64,000 bases of DNA, taken from assembly GCA_000328365.1 (NCBI GenBank), contig KB299377.1, positions 152,647-216,646 on the forward strand, written 5' to 3'. Position numbers and translations under genes: made by a program. Below are positions 35,325-45,086 of this stretch, piece by piece (position 1 is the first letter of the stretch; each line of letters starts with the position of its first letter). Under the pieces are notes generated by a model that was given only the letters and a program-made list of their open reading frames with translations, made no database searches and was not told where the DNA came from. Source of the stretch: Capitella teleta (lineage: Eukaryota; Annelida; Polychaeta; Capitellidae).

Positions 35325-35990
35325 ATGAACTAACATTGAACCCGTTCTTCACCAATGGGGGTTGGTGACGGACATGTTGGCTTTGAAATCATAGAGGTTT
35401 GGGTAGTTTTTTGGGTATTTATCTAGATTGTTTTTTAAATTCATTCATGATTTCAGATGAAACTATTGATTATTGGGTAGCGAGTTCCAGTTATTTACTA
35501 CTTTTAGTGCAAGTGAATGTGATCTTAAGGTAGTTTTTGATCTGCTTTTTGCTCTCCTTGTTTAAAACTATGTCCTCTTGTTGGGTTGTGTAAAGTCAAT
35601 AGTTCAGAAGGATTGACAGAGTAATAATTCAATATCTTGTATGCCTTGATGAGGTCTCTTTGCAATCTGTGGTGTGCCAGAGTTGGCAGTTTTAGTTTGT
35701 GGAGCCTTTTCTCGTAATTGAAGTTTTTTAATTTGGTAGATAGATTAGTGGATCTTCTCTGAACACCTTCAATTTGTCTAATGTCTCTTTCAAGAGTAGG
35801 GTACCAAACTACTCCACAATATTCTAGGTGTGACTTGACTATTGTGGAATACAGTTGTTTGGTATTTTTTTAGTTAAATTTGAAAAAGAACGTCTTATTA
35901 TTCCTATTGTTTTATTAGCTTTGTTAATTTTGTCTGTATTAGGTTGCCTAAAGGTGAGTTTATTGTCTATTGTAATGCCCAATTTTTTTT
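35325..35990 (-). mobile_element. LINE fragment, RT C-terminal part
   Basis: Translated on the minus strand in shifting frames this reads like the end of a Jockey/CR1-type LINE ORF2: a KLTFRQPNTDKINKANKTIG stretch, RRSFSNLTKK, then NIVE*FGTLL, then LPTLAHHRLQ-like and YLELATQ and FKNNLDKYPKNYPNLYDF near the end. Several stops and frame changes. 5' truncated. The clade is not certain. Confidence 0.6.
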
Positions 35991-38101
35991 AAATATTTGT
36001 TTCATCAATTACTGTCACTACCCCTCACTCACTGGATTGAGTTAAGAATTGCTGATACATTATTTCAGTTTGTGTTAGATATTTCTTGCATCTTGTGTTG
36101 CATTGTCTGCATTCTTTTGATACAGTGTTAAATGATTGTAAATATTCATTCCTTCGTGATATCTATGTATAAGACATCCTTTAGCTTTTTGTTATATCTG
36201 ACCATATAAAGGTCCTATTTGCCAAGTAGCAAAAATTCTTAACAATGAAAACCTTCAGATGTTTGGTTGTCATATAAGATAGTTCAATTTACAATAACGT
36301 TTTTGTTGATAAATATATTTCAAATCCGATTGCATTTTTGAATAAGACAAAAATAAATTTAATTGACTGAATGTATAGTTGACACCCCCAGGTTATAGTT
36401 GGACCGGGGTGGTCAACCAGAGAGTAAATGGACTCAGCTTCTGTAAATAAAAAGATGTTACGCTCATAAATTGTCTTTGCATGGAGTAGTAATTATGACC
36501 GGCGCCAGTACGTGGCAATCAACCCACAGATGTGCATTTTACTCTAACTCTTACTGGGATCCTTATATGTACAACTCTTTTCTCCAGATGCAGTTGCCAG
36601 CGCTTCTGAAATGGTCCTGGCAGCAAGCTATTCACACCTGAAGAGATGGCCAACATGAAAATGGACATGGCTGCCTATCCATATTGTGAGTTAGCTATTC
36701 CTAGTGATTTTTTTTTTCAACCTAAGTCTACAACGCAGGTGAACAGAATGTGATGCACCTCCGACTGGAATCAAGGTGTTTGACATGACGTGCAGTTTGA
36801 AGCTGAAGCGCCAAAAGAAGAGAGAGCATCCCTGAACTATCAACATGCATCTTGGCCTTCAAGTTTATTTATGGGCATGTATTGAGTGTGCTGTTGGCCC
36901 TACTAGTGACGAGGATAAAGGCCCACCTTCACCCCTACCCCCTAATTAAGCCATCTGTAAAAAGGACGAATCGAGCTTATAGAAATTCTTATACTAATAG
37001 TGAAATTTAATTGTTGTTAGCTTACATACATATTCATTACATTATGCTCTTTTTTTTTTCAGTTCCGATGCTAGGTCTGACAGTGACGAGAACAATAATG
37101 GCACGCCTCCTCCTTTTCCTCCTCCACCTTCACCCTCCACTTCCACCTCTACCCCAGGAGAATCAAATTTAATTGTTCTTACTGTAGCTTGAATATCAAA
37201 TAAATTATATATCAGTTCTCTTCGGTTATCTTCAGTTTCGGATTCTGTAATTTTTCATGTTTTTCAGTCGGAAACTGGTGTCCCTTATAATTATTGTAAT
37301 ACATTGTAACTTTTTTTGCTGAAGCTCAATCTCTATGAAACTTGCATGTAATAGGTACCAGGATGAGGAAAACAGGCATGTCAAATTCCATCATGATATG
37401 ATACTTTGGCCTGAAATATGCCTAAATGAATATTAATTACATTAATCTAGACTTTCAATCGCGAATTTCTCAAAATGATGGTTTTTGAAGTTTTGGACTT
37501 CAAAACGCCATAACTTTGCAACCCCCTGAGGCCTGTTTTGCCGTGGACCCTCACATAAAATGACACAGGCACACACCGATGACAGGTGGTGTCTCACTCG
37601 CTGCTATTTATAGTAACATTTAGTCAACAGGTTATATTCAGCACCTCGCCTTGTGAGCCATCTTGGGATTTTCGAAATGGATGTATCAACATAGGGGTGA
37701 GTTTTTCATTGGTGTGCTTCTTTTCAGTAGCGCTGGAGACCAGTGAAAACGTTTGTAGTGCTTTGAGTGTGTTATGAAAGTTCAGGCTCTGACAGATTTA
37801 ATTCGTTTCGAGTGTAAAACGCTATAAACACCTGTAAACCTGATTAAGAATTAATCTGAAAGTATGTCTGACTTGATTCAATTGGTACCAACACAATCAG
37901 AGCCTAATTTCGTGCATACACATTGAGAAAAAATGAATACCCATGCATGTTAAAGGCGTTGTCAAGAAAACAAGCATTTTGAAGTTTTTGTCCGAATTTT
38001 TACTTGAGTACACAAAGTGATAACGTCACGTGAGACAAACGCCATTAGGTGTAAACTTCGTGAGTTTTGTGTTATATATCAAATATCATTATGGCTGATC
38101 A
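35991..38101. other. No complete gene; exon-like Asp/Pro-rich piece
   Basis: At 37061-37190 a T-rich tract and CAG acceptor precede a frame with SDARSDSDENNNGTPPPFPP and a stop. A similar shorter frame, TSDEDKGPPSPLPPN, lies at about 36905-36950, and both are followed by AAATTTAATTGTT-like sequence. They may be duplicated last-exon remnants of a transposon gene. The rest is AT-rich without recognisable features. Confidence 0.3.
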
Positions 38102-38812
38102 TTAAAGGGATGGGGAACTAAATTTTAAGTGATGTTCTATTGACTCATAGCACCAATTGATAGCATTCCGTGCCAAAAACACAATGCCTGGATGCAAGCG
38201 TAAGGAAATAATGCATTCCGAATATCGGGGTTAGCATTGCGCCTATGGGAGAATGGCTTCCATTGCGAAGTATAGGAGGCAAACGTCAGCTGATGGCTTG
38301 GTTTGGCTGATGGCTGATTGGTCCCGTTCCCCTCGTGAAGCTATCGATTTCAGCCAATCAGAGCAGATCATCTTTGCCATAAAAGGACATCTCTGTTGTT
38401 TACGAAACGAAAGCGCATGCGTGGTGAACTCTGGCTGACCTTTTTACTGTTTCAGGATCAGAAACATGGTAGGTGTCCTAGAAAATCGCTTGGTAAAATA
38501 AGAAAAATAGCGAAAAATATTTTTTTTCGCGCCTGACTGGTGGCAAAATGATTATTCTATCTATTTCCGAAAAGAAAATAAAAAAATATCCAGGGGTTTA
38601 GTCGCAGGACACGCTGATATGACGAGGCCCATTGTAAAAGATGGGGAACTCGGTGTTTCATCACAGCGACTGACGTCACGCCTAGTTAGCAATATATCTC
38701 CCGCGAAATCGTTAGCGATGATATTTCTTGTGTGGGTCAGGCATAGGAATCATTTTTGGTGCATCAAATAACGACTCAAAGTCCATTTTTAACCAGTTCT
38801 CCCTCCCTTTAA
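38102..38812 (-). mobile_element. TTAA-flanked MITE, copy 2
   Basis: 711 bp, the reverse complement of the 22727-23424 copy over its full length, again bounded by TTAA (38102-38105 and 38809-38812). The two copies are highly similar by eye, with small indels. Confidence 0.85.
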
Positions 38813-38831
38813 AACTTGTTAAGTTTACATT

Positions 38832-38970
38832 TTAAGCCTGCTTTCGTCTACAAGTTGCGACTGCCTTTTCTTTTTCTTCATTATCATAACGTGTCGTTGA
38901 TGTAACATAACGTTCTACTGTCTTCAGAATTTTTTGCTGTCGATCGAGCGATGTTCTCTGGATAAGAACA
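38832..38970 (-). other. Possible terminal exon, unknown gene
   Basis: A minus-strand frame after a TTCAATAG acceptor contains RTSLDRQQKILKTVERYVTS and ends RRKQA-stop. It lies 20 bp from the TTAA MITE. It is basic and coding-like, but I recognise no family and see no upstream exon. Confidence 0.3.
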
Positions 38971-39160
38971 CTATTGAAAAGAAAATAAAGAAAAAATAAA
39001 TAAATAATGAAGATGGTAGTTAGTAATGATTGGAATGATTGGACATAGACGTGACTCAATATTTGAACCCCATTGCCCTTCTGAACCCTGTTAGCAGTGG
39101 TTAGTAGCGGATAGTGATCATATTCAATAATTCATAGTCATAGTGATGATTTATATTGAT

Positions 39161-39262
39161 TAGCTCCCCAAGGGTAGTGAAAAGCGATTCGCTTCCCTGT
39201 ACATACCTTCCCAGGGGTAGCGGAGCAGTTTTGTGTAGACTTCACTACGGCTTGGGGAGCTA
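39161..39262. repeat. 102-bp foldback
   Basis: The arms TAGCTCCCCAAG..GTAGTGAA and TTCACTAC..CTTGGGGAGCTA face each other around about 60 bp. A SINE has inserted 15 bp beyond the right arm. It is probably a small MITE. Confidence 0.5.
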
Positions 39263-39277
39263 CCCTACACCGTACGG

Positions 39278-39627
39278 AGGGGCACCGGATAGCTCTGTGG
39301 GTTAAACCGCTGACTACAATCCAATATCGACCATGGGGGTCGAGGTCCCGGGTTCGAGACCCGATCAGGCCACGTGCGTTATGATTGTGAATTATAATTG
39401 TAATCCGTTATAATTGTAATTCTTCGGTGACTCTGCAGCGCTGCCCAACTGCGTAACAAGGCCGGGAGCTGTGTACTACTGTCTATGGTTGTATGCAAGA
39501 TAAAGAACCCTTGGGATTTATCGATAAGAGTAGGGGGAAACCCCGGTCCCGGGCCTTCTGTTCTGGCGCCCGTATCATCCGATCGGATTGGGTGGAGCCG
39601 TAAAACCCCATCACTCACTCACTCACT
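39278..39627 (+). repeat. Full-length SINE with 12-bp target duplication
   Basis: Plus-strand copy flanked by TACACCGTACGG (39266-39277 and 39628-39639). A box TAGCTCTGTGGG and B box GGTTCGAGACC lie in the head, and the end is the CTCACTCACTCACT tail. It is the same family as 21633-21962. Confidence 0.9.
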
Positions 39628-39639
39628 TACACCGTACGG

Positions 39640-40049
39640 CGTACACAGTAGCTGCATTCTGTACCCATAATCTGTGGGGATGATGACCAACATAATAATA
39701 TAGTCTTTGTACGAGACTACATACACGGCAGCTGTGTACGTATACAGTATGTATACAGTCGAAGCTCATTATTACAAACTTGAATATATAGAACTTCTAG
39801 TTATATAGAACTATTTTTGAGATCCCCACCAAATCCCTATCTTTTAACATTGCAGGTTCATCGAATACGAACTCTGCATTGTTCGAATTTCCGGTTATAC
39901 AAACTAAATACCCAGTCCCCTCAGCAGAGAGGACTCCTGCTATTACAAACTCACAATAAAAAAGTTCTCTCATGACTGTTTGTGAGTTGATTCCTCGCTC
40001 GCCTAGCTTCGCTGATGATATTTCACACGTATTTTATATCAAAGCAGAA
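39640..40049. other. REX1BD upstream region with a pogo-like end
   Basis: A TA-CAGTCGAAGCTC stretch starting at 39756, followed by ATTACAAACTTG-like repeats to about 39955, resembles one end of a pogo/Tigger-type element. The rest should hold the REX1BD promoter. Confidence 0.3.
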
Positions 40050-40104
40050 ATGCCGCGAATGGCGGGAGCGGTTGTTTTGAATGCGTGGTTTGATACTTTT
40101 CCAG

Positions 40105-41440
40105 GCGTCTCCTGAAGCAGCTGCCTTGCTTAAACGCTTTTATGCTCTTCAAGAGGAACGTGTGGAAACATATCGTTTGTTTGACCAGTGAGTTTTTCTC
40201 AATCTGATAATTTTTTTGCTGAATACTGCCATGTATTTTTGTAGGGGATATGCCGCTTACTTGCAGAGTGCTCCCAACTACAACTTCCCTTTCTACCGAC
40301 AATTAGTGCACAACATTACGCAAACCTTCAAGAAGATTTCTGAAGAAATGATTGAAAATAAATGTAAATTGGTTTCAGAGCACAACAGAGAGGATGTTGC
40401 TAAGTACATTGATAAAATCCAAGAGGAAGAAAAGAAGAAACTAGAACTGGTGAGCTGAGAACTTGAACGCTGGGCATTGGCATCTGAATGAAATCTGAAA
40501 TGCTATTGCAAACATTGATTGAGCTGCATTGCAAAGCAGGGTACAAGTAATGGGTAATTTATTCTTGGAACTAAACTGGCAGCTCAGGCTACAACTAAAT
40601 CTTATATTGATTAGCCTAATTACTGTAGTAAAGTGCTGTTACATGTACTAATAGTGCTCTCGCGAGCAAGCCCATTTAATTATGAAATTTATACCATTGT
40701 TGCACAACATAAAAATGCATTAAGCCTTCTTCATACCATTGTATAAAACCATGTGTGGGTAGGTTGTGATCTAACAATCATTAAATTTTAATGATTACAT
40801 TGCTGCATATACATTTATTTCTTTTCACATTTCAGACAGCAAAGCTTCAACTTGCCAAACAAAATGCAGTTGATAAGAAAGAAAATGCAGCCAGCTATCA
40901 GGCAGAGAGCACTGAACTCAAACAACAGTGAGTTGAAATGTTCATTCTTTGTCAAGCTTTTTCACTGCTAAAACGGTGTGAATTAATGCAGAATTATTTA
41001 TAATCAATTGAGACCAATATCATAATGTCAATAATAAATATCATTGTCTACATCATTAATTGATCATGTTGGATATATAGACAGTGGTGGCCGAGTGGTT
41101 ACCATGCTCTCCTTGACAGGGCTTGGTACCGGCCACTGGACTTTTAAACAAGCCAACCACATTGTGTCTTTTGTAAGGCATTTGAGTCCTGCTTAACTCC
41201 TCAGAATAAATTAACCATGGTCATTTCAAGTGTTAAATAAGCCACCCAAAGAACCCCAATTATTAAAATAAATATTTCAGTAGTTGACAATGTGTGCTAA
41301 TCAATTCCAGCACCAATTTTAATGCATGGATTGTATTGTTCTAATTTTACAGGATTGTTGACGTTGTTGAGAGAATAAATGAGCACATGGAGGAACTCAA
41401 GTATGAAGCGGAGGATTTGCTATCAGTCGCCTCATCGTGA
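40105..41440 (+). CDS. REX1BD: Required for excision 1-B domain-containing protein
   Basis: Four in-phase exons (40105-40187, 40245-40449, 40836-40927, 41353-41440) encode 155 residues matching human REX1BD (C19orf60): LLKRFYALQEERVETYRLFD, AYLQSAPNYNFPFYRQLVH, a KISEEMIENKCKLV helix, LTAKLQLAKQNAVDKKE and an acidic end EDLLSVASS. Most of it should be helical coiled coil. The domain is named after Chlamydomonas REX1-B, linked to DNA repair; its biochemical role is unsettled. The start exon is uncertain: ATG at 40050 with MPRMAGA up to 40070 fits the phase but implies a 34-nt intron, shorter than every other one here. AATAAA at 41643-41648 is the likely poly(A) signal. Confidence 0.9.
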
Positions 41441-42144
41441 CTTCCCCTTTGAAATCTCAATGCTTCCATGAAAACTTGTGTGATAGGTTGACTTGTCTCA
41501 AGAAACCATCTATCCTGGATCTCTGTTGTGATCAATATGGATATCTCTTCTGTCATGTTTGAGGAGTCGCAGTATTTTGTGCCTTTGTAAAATCTAGCCC
41601 ACATCAAGCGTATTCTTTGCCATCAATTTTGATCTTGTGACTAATAAAAGTGTTTATTTTTTAATTATTCTCTTTCTATCTACGTGAACCTGACTAATTT
41701 TGTAAGCTGCACAGCAAGATGACAAAAATTACAAATTTCAGTCAGATTGGGACCAAAACTAGTTATCGATGTAGCACATTAGCCCCTGGTTCTCCTGGGA
41801 CAAACTTATGCAACAGGCAAAAATCTTAACCAGTATACAGTAACAATTCGACCATTTAATATTAGATGGCAAAAGTCTATCCTATTGTGGAGTCACAGTC
41901 TGTGCTAATGTATCATGTACTTATGCAAGTCACACCTTATTCATCCTTACTCTTCCGTGATTCCCATGGTAATAGTTGGATACATGCAAATGAATAGGTC
42001 TGATTTCATAACCTTTGTGCAATGGTACTACCTGTACGTTTTTTTTTTTTCAACCTACACCAATTCCTTTGGTATTTAGGTACAAATCCGGGCAGAACTT
42101 ACAAGGTCCGTTCACTTTAGATGTAAAATTGAGCCAAAGAATTA
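41441..42144. other. REX1BD 3' UTR and spacer
   Basis: This contains the REX1BD 3' UTR with its AATAAA, then sequence without recognisable features. Confidence 0.45.
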
Positions 42145-42832
42145 CAGTAAAACCTGTCTGTAACGACCACTCTGGGAACCAATGTCAAACGGTCGCTTAA
42201 GACAGGTGGTTGGTGAATACAGGGTGCACATTGAGCCAGTTCATGACAGTGCGGTATAATGAATCAGTGAAAAAAAAAAGAGTCGTAACGCTTCCACACA
42301 TGTATACATATTAACTAGTACATGCTTGTGCATGTACCAAATGTATTACGCATAAAACGAAGTAAGGCATTATTCAGGTATGTACATAATTAATTGTACA
42401 CTATTATTCAGGGTATCTCCATGATAGAATGAGTCTGCTTTCAAAATGCTTTGGCCATCTCTGTGTCAAAATTGTGTCATGTCGATTACAATGCTGAGCA
42501 GGCAGGGTGCGCGTTTTGTGTGAAGTAAGTTTGAAGGTCGGTGAGGGCCTCCTCGGTACAGCAAAGAGTGACATGTGGTGGATCTAAGCAGCATGTGTTC
42601 TTTCATCTGCTTTGTTCTTGTCATTAAAGACATTCTTTCATGTTCTTAACTGTCAGCAAAATGTGAGCTGGCGACCACAGCTCGCTCATATCAAAGTGTT
42701 ATGTAATCGCTTAAGGCTTAAATGGAGCTTGACCGGTCGCCGCTGAATACAGGGTCACTTACACTTACAAGTGGTCGGGCAAATTTTAGGGTTGTCTCTT
42801 AGGGCAGGTGGTTGCTAACACAGGTTTTACTG
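42145..42832. mobile_element. Tc1/mariner (pogo-like) MITE
   Basis: 688 bp with a perfect 13-bp inverted terminus CAGTAAAACCTGT, flanked by TA at 42143-42144 and 42833-42834. The inner ends remain partly complementary (GTAACGACCAC / GTGGTTGCTAAC). There is no transposase. TA duplication and CAGTAAAACCT ends are typical of pogo/Tigger-driven MITEs. Confidence 0.8.
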
Positions 42833-43528
42833 TACTTGGCTCAGGTTTAAAGTGAAGCAACTGTATTTCTGGTTTTAGATTGATAGCCAAATGAAAGAAA
42901 ACCAGAAAATCTAATGAAAACTATTTCATTTTGAATACAATTTTTTGACAAACATCACAAAGCAGAAGAAACAAAAACCCACTAAAAAACATCACCCTGA
43001 AATTGTATGTGCTAAAACAACCCACCCATATCTCCATTTTTTAAATGCATATTATATTTCCTTTTGAAAGAATAGTAGTATCATGTGACAGGACACCAAA
43101 TACATTGCACCACAATCAGGGAATACCCCAGTTACAAGCCCACCATGACCATGCTGGATTAATATGATAAATAATTCCCTCCATGGGTCTGATCTAATAA
43201 TTATACAAACATAAGAAATGGCAGTGGACCAATTTTTTTTTGTCTTCAAAAGGTTGAAAGTAACACTAGACAGAGCCAGTTAATACTTTATTTGGCAAAA
43301 AAAAAAACAGGAGAATCAGTGGGGAGTCTTTGTACACACCATCAGTTATAAAAAAAGCAAATAAGACCTCAGCCAATAACAAGTGTCGACCTTCACAAAA
43401 ACTGATGTCCCAACGGCACACACAAGAAAATTTAAAACCAAGACTTTCAGCACTTCTTTCTATTCTTGTTCATGCTTTGCAGAGGTCGGAGAAGAGGCTA
43501 TTAAAGGGAGGCTTGTTCGAGATGCATT
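42833..43528. other. Spacer, BTF3 3' side
   Basis: AT-rich. Plus-strand TTTATT at about 43288-43293 gives a minus-strand AATAAA, a candidate BTF3 poly(A) signal about 235 nt past the stop. I see no gene. Confidence 0.4.
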
Positions 43529-44207
43529 TCACTTGATTTCAGCTTTGGAGGCTTCATCAAAGTTCTCCACCAACTCTGGAAGTTCATCCTCCTCTTCATC
43601 GATGTTGTCTGTGGTGGGCTTGTTGGCTTCACCTGAGACAGAGACACAACATTATGAGCCCACGTCATTAAAAATTATGAAATGCAGGCCAAACAAAGGA
43701 CCTCCATGCAACATGAAAATGATAAATCAAGCCCTACCAGATACGGAGGTGGCAAGCTTCTTGAGGTTTGACAGGCTTTCAGCACCCAGCTGATTGAGAA
43801 TGCCTGGCAGCATTTCAGTAATTTCTGAAGAGAGATACTCAGTTAGCACTCAGGAAGTTAGGAGTATTCAATGACTTACGCTTGGTCTCGGCATGACCTG
43901 TGATGGCAAATGTGTTCGCAGCTAAGGAGGCCTGCACTTTGGGGTTGTTGAAGTGAATAACCTGGCCATCCTCCTTGATCATGTTCACCTGAGATAAACA
44001 GAAAATTAGACAAGTCACAAGAGTTTGTGGTGAACCAACCTCCTCGATGCCAGGGATGTTATTGACTGACAGCTTCTTCAGGGAGGTCTGCAGCTTCTTG
44101 TCATCGGTGGTGGCAGTCCTGTGGACAACCTTCTTCTTACGCCTGGCTGAGCCCTTTCCGCCAATGCGGACCTGCGCCTGCAGCTGCTTCAATTTCTCAG
44201 CATTCAT
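43529..44207 (-). CDS. BTF3: Nascent polypeptide-associated complex beta subunit
   Basis: NAC-beta pairs with NAC-alpha at the ribosome exit tunnel and guards nascent chains from mistargeting to the ER. Four coding exons (44040-44207, 43880-43988, 43738-43824, 43529-43632) give 155 residues, close to the usual 158-165 of the short BTF3 form. The N-terminus has the ribosome-binding RRKKK motif ([15 protein letters not shown]), followed by the NAC domain ([11 protein letters not shown].., [30 protein letters not shown]) and an acidic tail [18 protein letters not shown] 5' UTR exon lies at 44736 to about 44797. Introns within the coding part are 51-105 nt. Confidence 0.95.
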
Positions 44208-44735
44208 TTTGACCTCCTGAAGTTCAAAGAACAAAGGACTTGTATTTCAAGCTGAAAACTATTAATTTAGGCACGACCTTGGAGTTATGATGGAGTTACG
44301 GTTATGGAACTCTTACATGTCTTAAGGATTCATATAGGTCCATCCATTTAAAAGCTTTATTCAGTATTATGCACTTTGGACTGTCTTTGACTCTTTCAAA
44401 GGAGACTCCGAATGATAACAAACATAGATTAAATTGAAAGTAAGATACTCAATAAGACGCATCAAAACACAACGACAACCATGGAAATGCGTTGACAATT
44501 TGTATCAGTGACAAAGCGATAGCAGGCGCAGGCTGAACCGATTCAGCCATTCATTCAGATGATTCACGATCATCCTCGAGGCATGACTTTTCAGATAGTT
44601 TTGGGGACCCCGTGAAATCAAGTTTAACGGCCGATTCACGGCGAACACAAAATCAGGTAACATCTCTGGATAAATATTCCATACATCACCCACAAATTTA
44701 CGAATGATAGTCGTGTTTTAGAACCTTAAATTTAC

Positions 44736-44797
44736 CTGAAATGTTTTGTTTGACAGACCCACGAGGGTTCGGTGATGGCGGTACAGGAAAAGGAAGT
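44736..44797 (-). promoter_or_regulatory. BTF3 5' UTR exon with a TOP-like pyrimidine start
   Basis: On the minus strand a CTTCCTTTTCC tract (plus 44786-44796) lies at the probable transcription start, followed by a non-coding exon that ends at a GTAAAT donor at 44735. A 5' terminal oligopyrimidine tract is typical of translation-machinery mRNAs, which fits BTF3. The start site itself is inferred. Confidence 0.5.
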
Positions 44798-45086
44798 AGT
44801 TTACTGAAAAATTCCTACTCTCAAAATACTACAGCGATATCTCAAGTTACAAAAAAAGCCATATTTACACAAAATAATTAAAAAATATCATTTAATAATC
44901 ATTTATATATTTATTTTGATGATTAAACATAGAAATTAATGACAATTTAGCTCTCTCTTTTTCAGACCACCAAGTTTCATCACGTGGTCTGACGTCATTT
45001 CCTCTGAGAAAATCAGGGCGCGAAATCACTTGTCTTCTTTCTTCTGTTCCTGCCTGACGAACTCATTTCAACATTCACAGCTCATC
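44798..45086. promoter_or_regulatory. Putative shared promoter of BTF3 and NASP
   Basis: Fewer than 300 bp separate the likely BTF3 start (minus) and the NASP start codon (plus). The half nearer BTF3 is AT-rich. I see no TATA box in a fitting place for either gene. Confidence 0.5.

Noticed and set aside
38253-38438. Frame of 61 codons near 38.3 kb
   Set aside because: It is MITE sequence (inverted copy of 22727-23424).
41085-41150. TGGCCGAGTGGTTA, a tRNA-like A box in a REX1BD intron
   Set aside because: No B box follows at the right distance and no tRNA fold closes; at most a decayed SINE head.
44505-44693. 62-codon minus-strand frame upstream of BTF3
   Set aside because: It lies in the BTF3 first intron, has no splice link and no recognisable family.
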